A DNA stretch of 39,624 nucleotides. Source: a virus. The stretch covers positions 1 to 39,624 of the IMG/VR virus record IMGVR_UViG_3300049617_000033; one strand, given 5' to 3'. The position numbers and the translations under genes were made by a program. The notes under the pieces are model-generated. The model saw only the letters and a list, made by a program, of their open reading frames with translations. It did no database searches and had not been told where the DNA came from. Every line of letters starts with the position of its first letter. The stretch's first letter is position 1. Shown piece after piece: positions 23,043-31,135 of the stretch.

Positions 23043-23396
23043 ATGAACTTAGACGACCTCACCATCGGCCAAGCGAAAGAGCTGGCGGCCAAAATGACCC
23101 GCAACACGTCGCACGACCCTGTCCCGGTTATTGTGTGCACGGATAAGCGCGCCGTCGTGTTTGGGTACACAACCGACATTGACGCGCGGCCTATCGTGCT
23201 CACCCAGGCTCGCATGTGTTTGTACTGGTCGGCTGAAGTTGGGGGCGTTTTCGGCTTGGGCGAGATCGGCCCCACGAAAAATTGCAAGATATCCGCCACG
23301 CTCGCCGAGCTGCGACTTGAGGGCGTGACTGCTGTCATGTCGGTTGAGGACAAAGCGGTTAAAGCCTGGGTCGCCGCTAAAGTGCAGGGGCGGTAA
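23043..23396 (+). CDS. DUF6948-like phage protein
   Basis: A 117-residue protein. The pattern PVIVCTDKRAVVFGYTTD, then IVLTQARMCLYWSAEVGG and GEIGPTKNCKIS, matches what I recall of the DUF6948 family of phage proteins, small beta-rich proteins of unknown role. The start is well supported (AGGAG, 7 bases). It is the first gene of the late operon, and its stop overlaps the next start (TAATG), so it is coupled to the Gly/Tyr/Ser repeat gene. Confidence 0.6.
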   Translation: MNLDDLTIGQAKELAAKMTRNTSHDPVPVIVCTDKRAVVFGYTTDIDARPIVLTQARMCLYWSAEVGGVFGLGEIGPTKNCKISATLAELRLEGVTAVMSVEDKAVKAWVAAKVQGR

Positions 23397-23746
23397 TGGC
23401 CACTTTCTTAAGGGGCGGATCCGCCACAGTTAAAGATTTTGGCTTTGGCTATGGCGATGGCTCTGGCTCTGGCACTGGCTTTGGCTATGGCGTTGGCACT
23501 GGCTATGGCTCTGGCTATGGTTATGGCTGCGGCTATGGCGATCGCTTTGGCTATGGCGTTGGCTATGGCTCTGGCTCTGGCGATGGCTATGGCGATGGCT
23601 ATGACTCTGGCTCTGGCTCTGGCGTTGGCGTTGGCTCTGGCTATGGCTATGGCTCTGGCGTTGGCTCTGGCTATGGCTCTGGCTATGACTCTGGCTCTGG
23701 CTCTGGCGTTGGCGTTGGCTCTGGCTTGATTTTGGAGGGCGCTTAA
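23396..23746 (+). CDS. Gly/Tyr/Ser tandem-repeat protein
   Basis: A 116-residue protein that is almost entirely GY, GS, GD and GV dipeptides from residue 15 to 110 (for example GYGSGSGDGYGDGYDSGSGS). It has no hydrophobic core or membrane helix; the short ends (MATFLRGGSATVKD and LILEGA) are ordinary. It is coupled by TAATG overlaps to the genes on both sides. Because every codon family avoids stops, other frames are also open here, but only this one fits the start, stop and spacing. Possible roles are a flexible virion appendage or a condensate-forming protein; neither is shown. Confidence 0.6.
   Translation: MATFLRGGSATVKDFGFGYGDGSGSGTGFGYGVGTGYGSGYGYGCGYGDRFGYGVGYGSGSGDGYGDGYDSGSGSGVGVGSGYGYGSGVGSGYGSGYDSGSGSGVGVGSGLILEGA
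23440..23726 (+). repeat. Hexanucleotide-type tandem repeat (GGCTCT/GGCTAT/GGCGTT units)
   Basis: About 290 bases built from 6-base units GGCTCT, GGCTAT, GGCGAT and GGCGTT. A longer block recurs: ATGACTCTGGCTCTGGCTCT begins near 23609 and a near-copy begins near 23691. The units keep the reading frame of the Gly-rich gene. Repeat number is liable to change by slippage and to be misassembled from short reads. Confidence 0.8.
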
Positions 23747-23761
23747 TGTTTGTTTTGTTTG

Positions 23762-25390
23762 ATGTTGTCGATTGACGCTCAACGTTCTCCCGCTCTGGCG
23801 GCCATCAAGGACGTTGAGGTCGATGCGCTTCAGCGGTTGCGGCGTGATTACCCGTTTTTCGCCAAATCAAGCCTTAAGATCACCACCAAAGCCGGTGGGC
23901 TGATTCCGTTCGAGCTTAACCGCGCTCAAAGGTTTTTCGATGAGGCTTGCGATGATCAGCGTCGGCGCACGGGCATGGTCCGCAAAATCGTGGTCAAGGG
24001 CCGACGGATGGGCATATCGACCAACGTCCAGGGCCGTTTTTATCACAAGCTGTGGAAGGCCAAGGACCCGCTCAGGGCTTACATTCTGACACACGAGCAA
24101 AAGGCTTCTGACGTTCTGTTTGGCATCACGAAGCGTTTTGCCGACAACCACGAGCAAGGTTTAGCAAGCGCGCCGATTGATCGCGATTCGGCCAAAGAGC
24201 TGGTCTTTGCCGACAGCGGGGCTTCTTATGGCGTCGCTACGGCGGGCTCCAAGGCTGTGGGGAGAGGCGACACAATTCAGCTCTTTCACGGCTCTGAAGT
24301 CGCCTATTGGCCCAACGCGGAGGTTCATGTTGACGGCGTTATTGGCGCCGTAGGGCGCACTCGCGGCACCGAGATCATCTTGGAGTCGACCGCCAACGGC
24401 GTGGGCAACCTGTTCCACAAAATGGCCATGGCGGCGCTTAGGGGGCAAAGCGAATATGAGCTGATATTTCTGCCATGGTATTGGGACGATACGTGCCGGC
24501 TTGAGTGTCCCGCCACGTTCGATCCCAGCCCTGAGTGGATTGAATATGCTCGCGAGAACAGTTTAGAGTGGGATCAGCTCTATTGGGCGTATATCGAGAA
24601 TCGCACCAAAGCCAATGCTACGGGGGGTACGGCGGACAAGCCTTGTCCGTCGTTTATGCAGGAGTACCCCGCCAATGTTGAAGAGGCGTTCCAAACCTCA
24701 GGCAACAGCTTTATCCCTGCCAACGCCGTCATGCGCGCGAGGCGGCCGGAGCGGGATGTCATTGGAACCGGACCTGTCATTCTTGGGATCGATCCCAGCC
24801 GATCTAGAGACAGGGTCGGCGTCATCGACCGGTGTGGGCGTCGTGCTGGACAGCGCGTGTGTGCGCGTCTTGATCCAGGGGGGTCGCTGGTCTACCTTGC
24901 CAACCAGCTTGCGGCGCTGATCGACAAGATGCAGCCCGACATGGTCAACATCGATGTGGGCGGCGTTGGGGCCGGTGTGTACGATGTGCTGGTCGACTAT
25001 GGCTATGGCGATATCTGCAATGCCGTAAACTTTGGCTCAAACCCTATTGGGCGAGGTCCTACAGGCGACACCATGTACTTCAATCGCCGGGCTGAGATGC
25101 ACGATGAGATGCGAGCTTGGTTTCAGGGGGATATGCCGGTCCAGATACCCGATGATGACGGGCTCCAGAACGATTTATGCGCGCCTGAGTGGGGACCTGG
25201 CGCGTGTCGATACAATTCCAATAACGAGCTGATCATTGAGGAAAAAGACCGGATTAAGGAGCGTTTGGGGGCTTCGCCTGACCTGTCCGATGGACTGGCC
25301 TTAACGTTCGCGGTGCCGTATGCTCGGGACATGCGCTCTCAAAACCGCCCTATGGTCAAGCGGAGAAAGTCGCGCACCACTGGGTATTGA
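23762..25390 (+). CDS. terL: Terminase large subunit
   Basis: A 542-residue packaging motor. The ATPase half has an arginine-type Walker A (VKGRRMGIST, about 79-87), a Walker B region (IQLFHGSEVAYW, about 172-183) and the coupling motif ILESTANG (about 206-213). The nuclease half has Asp344 (ILGIDPS), Asp398 (NIDVGGVGAG) and Asp507/510 (PDLSDGLALTF), an RNase H-like metal site. The ATG at 23762 lacks its own ribosome site; a strong GGAGGG serves a 9-codon frame at 23746 that overlaps this start. TTG at 23750 is an alternative. It precedes the portal gene, as is usual. Confidence 0.9.
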   Translation: MLSIDAQRSPALAAIKDVEVDALQRLRRDYPFFAKSSLKITTKAGGLIPFELNRAQRFFDEACDDQRRRTGMVRKIVVKGRRMGISTNVQGRFYHKLWKAKDPLRAYILTHEQKASDVLFGITKRFADNHEQGLASAPIDRDSAKELVFADSGASYGVATAGSKAVGRGDTIQLFHGSEVAYWPNAEVHVDGVIGAVGRTRGTEIILESTANGVGNLFHKMAMAALRGQSEYELIFLPWYWDDTCRLECPATFDPSPEWIEYARENSLEWDQLYWAYIENRTKANATGGTADKPCPSFMQEYPANVEEAFQTSGNSFIPANAVMRARRPERDVIGTGPVILGIDPSRSRDRVGVIDRCGRRAGQRVCARLDPGGSLVYLANQLAALIDKMQPDMVNIDVGGVGAGVYDVLVDYGYGDICNAVNFGSNPIGRGPTGDTMYFNRRAEMHDEMRAWFQGDMPVQIPDDDGLQNDLCAPEWGPGACRYNSNNELIIEEKDRIKERLGASPDLSDGLALTFAVPYARDMRSQNRPMVKRRKSRTTGY

Positions 25391-25401
25391 GGGGACGATA
25401 G

Positions 25402-27831
25402 ATGGCGCGTCGCGGCGGTGAAGCTGGTGGATCACGCAACCCTTTGATGGTGCAGCGCCGGCCTTTGCCTGAGCCGCTGGCCAATATCGACACCAAAAAC
25501 CAGAGCCGGCGTGCGCAGGTCGCCCAGTTCAGCGGTAACGGTCGCGACAGCGGTAACGGTCGCGACAGCGGTAACGGTCGCGACAGCGGAGGAAGCTTGT
25601 CGGAGCCCGCCAACGATGGCGGCGAAGCGGAAAGCAAATCCTCGCTTGGATCATCGGCCCTTGAGACCTTGTTGAGCTTTGTCCAGCGTAATGGCGATAT
25701 CAGCGACCTGCTGGACGACGGCGTGATCAACTCGATTGGTGTTAATGCGGTGCGAGAGTATCGCATGGACCTTGGCTCGATTGCGCAATGGCGTGAGGAT
25801 GCTGAGCGCGCCATCGCCATCGCCGCCCAGGAGACGGATGAGGACGGCGAGGCCAAGACCTATCCGTTTGAGGATGCGTCGGACATTCACTTTCCCTTAT
25901 TGACCACCGCAAGCCAGCAGTGGGCGGCCAGGGCGGGACCTGAGCTGGTCAAGGGCGATCAAGTCGTGGGCGTTAAGGCTTTCGACATTCCGGAACCCAA
26001 AACTAGTCCCATTCAGGCGTTACAGCTCGCGCCCAAGCCTCAAGCGCCGCCGCCTGGACAGCAGCAGCAGGCCGCTACCGTGCTGGCTGGCGCTCAGCAA
26101 GGCGCTGTGGATCCATCCAGCCCCGGCGTGGCCGTCGCCCAACAGCAGACCGACCAAGCCGCGAGTGCGAACGCCCAAGCTCAGGCGATGCAATCTCAAG
26201 CGCAGGCGCAGCAGCAGGCGCTAAATCAGCAAAAGTTGGAGCAACAGGCGCGGGAGTCGCGGGCGGACCGCGTCAAGACGTTCCTTAATTTTTGCATCTT
26301 TTATCGCATGGAAGCGTGGGAAGACGACACGGATCAGCTTCTGACTGACCTGCCGATCCTGGGCTGTGGTTTCAAGAAAACGTATGTGTCCGATACGGGT
26401 TTGCAGTCGGATTATGTGTCTCCGATGCACTTTACGGTGCATAGGGACACGAAGAGCTTAAACAAATGCCCGCGGATGACGCAGGACTATGAAATCTATC
26501 CCAACGAAATTGATGAGGGTCAGCGTACGGGTCGATTCCGTCCGGACGTTGTGCTTGCGCACGTCGGCTCTGACCCGGATCAGCCCCGCACATTCCTCGA
26601 GCAACACCGCCTTGAAGACTTGGATGGCGATGGGTTGCGCGAGCCCTACATCGTCACGGTAGATGAGCAAACAATGCAGGTGATGCGGATCGAACCCGCA
26701 TTTACAGCCGATGGCGTTAAGATCGATGAGCGGCGGGTGATCACGAGGATTGAGCGGTGGCAGGCTTACAGTGCGTTCAAGTTCATGCCTCACCCCCGCG
26801 GGTGGTTTTATGGTATCGGCTTCGGCAAGCTGTTGGCTCCGATCTCCGACAGCGTGGACAGCTCGATCAACCAGCTCATCGACGCGGGCAACGCGGCCAT
26901 AGCCGGGGGAGGGTTTATCGGGTCGCAGGTCAGGATACAGGGGTCTGCTGCTGGCGGTGCGCTATTTATGCAGCCTGGCGAGTATCAGGTGGTGGCCACA
27001 TCGGGGCCGGACCTTCGATCGGCCATTTATGAGCGCACGACGCCTAATGTGTCGCCGGTGACGTTTCAGATGCTGGAAATGCTGATCGGGGCCGGCAAGG
27101 ACATCGCCTCGATTAAGGACGTGGCGTCTGGCGACACGCCTACGACCGCCCCGGTAGGTACGACGTTGGCCGTGATGAATCAGGCGCTCCAAGGCTTCAC
27201 GGCGATCTGGGCGCGCGTGTACCGTGGTTTCACGCAAGAATTCGCCAACATGTACGACTGCGTTAAGCGGTTTGCCGACGACAACCTGCGTCAATTGTAC
27301 GCAGAAGTAACGGGCGGCGACCTTGATCAGGATTTCGCAGGCGACGGCACGGACATTCGCCCCGTGGCCGACCCGCGTACGGTCACGAAGATGCAAAAGG
27401 TGGCCAAGGCTCAAGGTCTCGCCCAGGTCGCTGAAAGCCCTGTAGGTCAAGCGGCAGGCATGACCCAACCGGGTCCGGCGCAAGAGATCGTCCGTGAAAT
27501 GCTGGATGTGCTGGACATTGACCGTCCTGAGCGGTTCTTCGCCAATGCGCCTCCGAACCCAATTGAGATGGCCAAAGCGCAATCCGATGCTGCGGCGGCG
27601 CAGCTTAAGCAGGCTCAGGCTCAATCAGCGCAAGCCAGCGCTCAGCTCAGCCAGGCCAAGACAGTTCGGGAAATGGGGCTGGCGGCTATCGACAGTCACG
27701 ACTTGGCCAAGGAGGGCGACCGAATCAATCGCACGGGATCGATTGCGGACACGCCGAAAGATCCTGACGCGGCGCAGATGCAAGGGGCTGGACCTGGCGC
27801 TGAAATGCCGCCGCCGTCGTCTGCGCCATGA
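25402..27831 (+). CDS. Portal protein (P22-type)
   Basis: An 809-residue portal through which DNA enters and leaves the head. Core patterns: ASDIHFPLLTTASQQWAARA, then FLNFCIFYRMEAWEDDTDQL, SPMHFTVHRDTKSLN, GWFYGIGFGKLLAPISDSVD and DAGNAAIAGGGFIGSQV. Two oddities: an N-terminal SGNGRD repeat (three exact 18-bp copies), and a roughly 90-residue Gln/Ala-rich segment (residues about 205-290) inserted before the conserved FLNF helix. The C-terminus is a Gln/Ala coiled coil, as in P22 portal barrels. GAGGGGA 6 bases upstream supports the start. It follows the large terminase by 11 bases. Confidence 0.85.
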   Translation: MARRGGEAGGSRNPLMVQRRPLPEPLANIDTKNQSRRAQVAQFSGNGRDSGNGRDSGNGRDSGGSLSEPANDGGEAESKSSLGSSALETLLSFVQRNGDISDLLDDGVINSIGVNAVREYRMDLGSIAQWREDAERAIAIAAQETDEDGEAKTYPFEDASDIHFPLLTTASQQWAARAGPELVKGDQVVGVKAFDIPEPKTSPIQALQLAPKPQAPPPGQQQQAATVLAGAQQGAVDPSSPGVAVAQQQTDQAASANAQAQAMQSQAQAQQQALNQQKLEQQARESRADRVKTFLNFCIFYRMEAWEDDTDQLLTDLPILGCGFKKTYVSDTGLQSDYVSPMHFTVHRDTKSLNKCPRMTQDYEIYPNEIDEGQRTGRFRPDVVLAHVGSDPDQPRTFLEQHRLEDLDGDGLREPYIVTVDEQTMQVMRIEPAFTADGVKIDERRVITRIERWQAYSAFKFMPHPRGWFYGIGFGKLLAPISDSVDSSINQLIDAGNAAIAGGGFIGSQVRIQGSAAGGALFMQPGEYQVVATSGPDLRSAIYERTTPNVSPVTFQMLEMLIGAGKDIASIKDVASGDTPTTAPVGTTLAVMNQALQGFTAIWARVYRGFTQEFANMYDCVKRFADDNLRQLYAEVTGGDLDQDFAGDGTDIRPVADPRTVTKMQKVAKAQGLAQVAESPVGQAAGMTQPGPAQEIVREMLDVLDIDRPERFFANAPPNPIEMAKAQSDAAAAQLKQAQAQSAQASAQLSQAKTVREMGLAAIDSHDLAKEGDRINRTGSIADTPKDPDAAQMQGAGPGAEMPPPSSAP
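25531..25584 (+). repeat. Three exact 18-bp tandem repeats in the portal gene
   Basis: The unit AGCGGTAACGGTCGCGAC occurs three times without mismatch and encodes SGNGRD each time. Perfect identity means the duplication is recent or is being homogenised. Confidence 0.9.
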
Positions 27832-28073
27832 TGATGCAGCTTAATCCGTCCATTCCGGTTTCAACGCCGGTCGGCAATGGTTATGCTTTTATGGTGATTG
27901 ACTACGGCGAAGATCACCACCTTCTGTGGACCGTGGCCATTGATCAAACCGGAGAAATCTGGACATATTCAAATCCACACGTCCGCGTTAGACCAAATGT
28001 GACGATGGACGCCCCGCGAGGCGAGGCAGGAAAGCATGACGAGACGAGATCAACCCCCGCCGTTCACCAATGA
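27828..28073 (+). CDS. Small hypothetical protein following the portal
   Basis: An 81-residue protein with the pattern LNPSIPVSTPVGNGYAFMVI, DYGEDHHLLWTVAID and NPHVRVRPNVTM, a kind of small beta-rich protein often seen right after podophage portal genes. Three ATG codons in a row (27828, 27831, 27834) could start it; the first overlaps the portal stop. Its 3' end overlaps the next gene by 38 bases. Function unknown. Confidence 0.6.
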   Translation: MMMQLNPSIPVSTPVGNGYAFMVIDYGEDHHLLWTVAIDQTGEIWTYSNPHVRVRPNVTMDAPRGEAGKHDETRSTPAVHQ

Positions 28074-28356
28074 CGGCAAGCCCGTCCGTGTCGTCCCTGC
28101 GCCCCACCTGATCGCACCCGACCCTGAGGATTTCGCCGCTTGGGCGGAGCACTCGGTTACCCGCTTCGTCGCCCTGGCCTATGAGCGCGCCGCCTTGGAG
28201 GCCAAGCGCGTGTGGATCGTAAAATCCTGGCAGGGTGGCGAGGCTAATCCCGACACATTGCGAGACCTTCGAACGACGGCGGACTGTTACCGTTCGTTTT
28301 TGGAGGCGTCGCTGAACGATTTCATCGCCATGGCCAGCAAGGAGCCAGCAAAGTGA
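28036..28356 (+). CDS. Hypothetical protein
   Basis: A 106-residue helical protein (DPEDFAAWAEHSVTRFVALA; LRDLRTTADCYRSFLEASL) with no recognised domain. AGGA lies 5 bases before the ATG, and its stop overlaps the GTG start of the GroES-like gene. It lies in the head-assembly cluster. Confidence 0.55.
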   Translation: MTRRDQPPPFTNDGKPVRVVPAPHLIAPDPEDFAAWAEHSVTRFVALAYERAALEAKRVWIVKSWQGGEANPDTLRDLRTTADCYRSFLEASLNDFIAMASKEPAK

Positions 28357-28874
28357 CCAAATCCGTTCCCCATATGGGAAAGATCGGCGACGCCAAGCTC
28401 GATCAATGCCCGGCTTTGGACAAATGCTTTCCGGGCTTGGAGCCGCTGGAATATAATCTCATCGTTGCGCCCGCGGTGATCGAAGAGAAAACCCAGGGCG
28501 GCTTGATCCTTCCCGAGATCGCCCGTGAGCGTATCGACCTTGCTATGCAGATCGGCCGGGTTGTGGCTGTGAGCCCCATCGCGTTTAATTACGACAAGTG
28601 GCCGGACGGCACGCATCCGCCGGAACCTGGCGATATCGTGTGGTTCGCCCGCTATGCTGGCGGCGAGTTCATCGGCATGGACGGCCGCACTTACCGGCTG
28701 ATTAAGGACAAGGACGTCGGCGCGCGCGTGCCTGTGGCGCCTCCGCACATGCAAGCCGAGCCGGCCATGCAAGCCGAGCCGGCCCCTCAAGCAGCGGAAT
28801 ATGAGCAAGCAGCGGAATATGAGGCTTATATTGAAAGCCTTAAGGTCCAAATCAGAAAAGAAGCCAATGCCTAG
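28353..28874 (+). CDS. GroES-like co-chaperonin
   Basis: A 173-residue protein whose residues about 30-120 follow the GroES/Cpn10 fold: YNLIVAPAVIEEKTQGGLIL, then GRVVAVSPIAFNYDKW, EPGDIVWFARYAGGEFIGMD and TYRLIKDKDV. GGLILPE is the mobile loop that would dock on host GroEL. Phage co-chaperonins (T4 gp31 is the best known) help fold the capsid protein. The last 45 residues carry two exact 18-bp tandem duplications (MQAEPA and QAAEYE units). The GTG start has GGAG 8 bases upstream. It lies just before the scaffold and capsid genes. Confidence 0.75.
   Translation: MTKSVPHMGKIGDAKLDQCPALDKCFPGLEPLEYNLIVAPAVIEEKTQGGLILPEIARERIDLAMQIGRVVAVSPIAFNYDKWPDGTHPPEPGDIVWFARYAGGEFIGMDGRTYRLIKDKDVGARVPVAPPHMQAEPAMQAEPAPQAAEYEQAAEYEAYIESLKVQIRKEANA
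28749..28823 (+). repeat. Two pairs of exact 18-bp tandem repeats in the GroES-like gene
   Basis: ATGCAAGCCGAGCCGGCC occurs at 28749-28766 and 28767-28784; CAAGCAGCGGAATATGAG occurs at 28788-28805 and 28806-28823. Both keep the frame and have the same unit length as the portal repeat. Confidence 0.9.
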
Positions 28875-29823
28875 TTCACGCCGCGAAGAGCGCGCTGCGC
28901 TAAACCGCCGCTTGGCCGGCGACATGACTGAGCCTGAGCCCGTGATCAAGGCGGGCGCAGTGGCCGCACTTGACGATCAGCCCAAATCCGGCGAAGGTTC
29001 CGATAGTTCCGCTCGGCGTGTTTCGACCTCGCCGAGCGGAGCTGAGAAAAAGGGCCGCGTCGTCGAGGACGATAGCGATCCTGTCGAGCGAGTCGCCCGC
29101 AAGACGGGTTGGCGACCTCAGTCCGAATGGACGCGCAACCCCGACAAATGGGTTGACGCCGAAACCTGGATCGAGCGCCAGCAGTCTGAAATCAAGCGCT
29201 TGCAAGACGAAAACAGACGCGCCGTCCAAGAGCTTGCCAAGCGGACCGAGGGTCAACGCGAGGCGGTTAGGGCGGAGGCCGAGCGCGAGGTTCGCGAGGC
29301 CGCCACGAACGCAGACCCAGAGAGAGCTTTGGAAGCGAGCAAGCGCTTAGCTTCTGTATCCGGGCCACCCCTGCAGGTTGCTGCGTTCGTAGCTGAAAAC
29401 CCCTGGTTTAACACCGTGCCTGAGGCTCGCGCCTTGGCTCAAGCGGTCAGCGCCAGGGTTAAGGCTAACGGCGGTTCTATAGACGAAGAGCTTCAATCGG
29501 CGAGGGACGAAGTCGCAAGGCGCTTCCCCGAACTCTTTCAAGACGTGAGCCGTCCGGTTGACGACCGAGACAGTCGAGACGCTCAATATGGGCGAGAAGG
29601 CCGGGTGGACAGTCGGGAAGAGCAATCGCTGGCTGATTTGGCGCGCAACTCGCGTCCGGAGGTGGCTGGCGGGTCTCGAAGCGGTGGGGGTCGGATACCG
29701 AACAAGGCCAAGGGCTTTGCGCAGCTCCCCGCCGACACGAAGACCGCATTTGAGAAGAATTTCCGCCATCGGGGTGTGGATCCCGAAAAATATGCCCAGC
29801 GGTATTGGGCTGATCAGGGGTAG
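28867..29823 (+). CDS. Scaffolding protein
   Basis: A 318-residue acidic and basic helical protein. The block VERVARKTGWRPQSEWTRNP, then KWVDAETWIERQQSEIKRL is the pattern of podophage head scaffolds, followed by a coiled coil to about residue 165. The C-terminus (GRIPNKAKGFAQLP; FEKNFRHRGVDPEKYA) would contact the capsid protein. The ATG at 28867 overlaps the GroES-like stop by 8 bases. Order portal, GroES-like, scaffold, capsid supports the call. Confidence 0.75.
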   Translation: MPSSRREERAALNRRLAGDMTEPEPVIKAGAVAALDDQPKSGEGSDSSARRVSTSPSGAEKKGRVVEDDSDPVERVARKTGWRPQSEWTRNPDKWVDAETWIERQQSEIKRLQDENRRAVQELAKRTEGQREAVRAEAEREVREAATNADPERALEASKRLASVSGPPLQVAAFVAENPWFNTVPEARALAQAVSARVKANGGSIDEELQSARDEVARRFPELFQDVSRPVDDRDSRDAQYGREGRVDSREEQSLADLARNSRPEVAGGSRSGGGRIPNKAKGFAQLPADTKTAFEKNFRHRGVDPEKYAQRYWADQG

Positions 29824-29870
29824 TTAGGCTCGACTATAGCCAATCTGCCCCATTACTTAGGGGTAGATGG

Positions 29871-30473
29871 ATGCCGATACCTGAAGTCAATGAGTCTCGC
29901 CAGCGCGAACATGTTGCGGTAGAGACGTCGCGTGGTCGCCGTCGTCGGCGTTCCGGATCGCTCAATCGGATGCACCAGCTCAACCTGGACTGCATTCCGC
30001 CGCAAGACCTGGACCTAGAGAATTACGTCTATCGCTGGGTGAAGGACGAAAACAGCCGCGTCTATGACGCCACCCATGCAGACGATTATGAGTTCGTCAC
30101 CAGCCAGGAGTTGGGTGGGCGTAACTTCGTTGATCAGCGCCGTGGCGGAGACGCCAGTTTCATCGCCCGCGCCGATTCGGAAAGCGAAAGCGACGACCGC
30201 GTTCGCAAGTTCGCCGAGACCGACAAGCATGGGCGGCCGGTGTTTAACTTCCTGGTCAAAAAGCGCCGTGATTACCATGAGGCCGACTACAACGAGATTG
30301 TGGCCGAGCGCGAGGCCATGATGGAAGGCCGCGTTTACCATGCGCAACTCGATCCCGACACCAAGGAAGGCGACCTTGGCGACATGGTTTATGTGCCCAA
30401 GGGCGTTCAGATCGGCCACGCCGCGCAACGCCGCAAGACCCCAATCACTCGGACCCTGCAAGGAAAAGTCTGA
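29871..30473 (+). CDS. Head-region protein, unknown
   Basis: A 200-residue charged protein. It has a basic N-terminus (SRGRRRRRSGSLNRMHQL), then DLENYVYRWVKDENSRVYD, an acidic middle (ADSESESDDRVRKFAETD) and a basic C-terminus. Proteins of this type occur between scaffold and capsid genes in podophages; the role is unknown. Its stop overlaps the next ATG (TGATG). The 47-base gap before it holds two small hairpins (GGCT/AGCC and CCCC/GGGG), the second next to the ribosome site. Confidence 0.6.
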   Translation: MPIPEVNESRQREHVAVETSRGRRRRRSGSLNRMHQLNLDCIPPQDLDLENYVYRWVKDENSRVYDATHADDYEFVTSQELGGRNFVDQRRGGDASFIARADSESESDDRVRKFAETDKHGRPVFNFLVKKRRDYHEADYNEIVAEREAMMEGRVYHAQLDPDTKEGDLGDMVYVPKGVQIGHAAQRRKTPITRTLQGKV

Positions 30474-31099
30474 TGCCGACCAGCAACCCTAACGCTCCGT
30501 TCGGCCTTCGGGCCATCCGCCGCATCGATTCCGCCTCGTGGGGCGACTCGATGCGGGAGTATTACGTTCCGGCCGCGAACACCAATGCGCTGTTCGATGG
30601 CGATCCGGTGTTGAAGGTGTCCGGCTTGGCTGACGCTAACGGCATCAACGCCATCGATATCGCTGTGGGATCTGGTGGAACCGCTTCGCTAATCACCGGC
30701 GTCGTGGGCGGGTTTAGGCCTAACTACGCGCTCAGCGGTACGCCTGGCCCGGCTTATCGGCCGGCGGCGACGTCTTTGGCCTATTACGCCATGGTTTCGG
30801 ACGATCCCGAAGTGCAGTTTATCGTGCGCGATAACGGCAACTATGGCGGGACGGCCGGGACGGCGACGCCCATGTCAGCGGTCGGCAAGAACGCCAACCT
30901 CGTAGCCGGCGCTGGTTCGCCCTATACCGGCTATTCCGGCTGGGCGCTGGACGCCAACACGATCGCCACCACCGCAACCTTGCAGGTCAACATCGTCGGC
31001 TTCCTTCAGGAACCCGATAACGTTCCGCTGGCGCCCTATGCGCAGTGGATCGTGCGGTTGAACAAGGTCACCGAAATCCAAGGGGCCGCTGGCATTTAA
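30473..31099 (+). CDS. Head structural/decoration protein
   Basis: A 208-residue protein beginning with the pattern SNPNAPFGLRAIRRIDSASW, then REYYVPAANTNALFDGDPV. It ends with TTATLQVNIVGFLQEPDNVP, followed by AQWIVRLNKV. This is a common small head protein found immediately upstream of the capsid gene in related phages; it is thought to decorate the capsid. AAGGA lies 8 bases before the ATG. There are no membrane segments. Confidence 0.6.
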   Translation: MPTSNPNAPFGLRAIRRIDSASWGDSMREYYVPAANTNALFDGDPVLKVSGLADANGINAIDIAVGSGGTASLITGVVGGFRPNYALSGTPGPAYRPAATSLAYYAMVSDDPEVQFIVRDNGNYGGTAGTATPMSAVGKNANLVAGAGSPYTGYSGWALDANTIATTATLQVNIVGFLQEPDNVPLAPYAQWIVRLNKVTEIQGAAGI

Positions 31100-31135
31100 G
31101 CCGGCTTGCCCGTAGCCTCTTGAGGAGAATTTACA

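Noticed and set aside
23408-23782. Open frames on both strands across the Gly-rich repeat (poly-Ala/Met and Ala/Arg proteins)
   Set aside because: They exist because the 6-base repeat has no stops in several frames; starts and spacing support only the 23396 frame.
29829-29837. CGACTATAG, resembling part of a T7 promoter, also near 31, 32697, 39447 and 39528
   Set aside because: All but one copy lie inside well-supported genes where they code ordinary residues, flanks differ, and no phage RNA polymerase gene is present.
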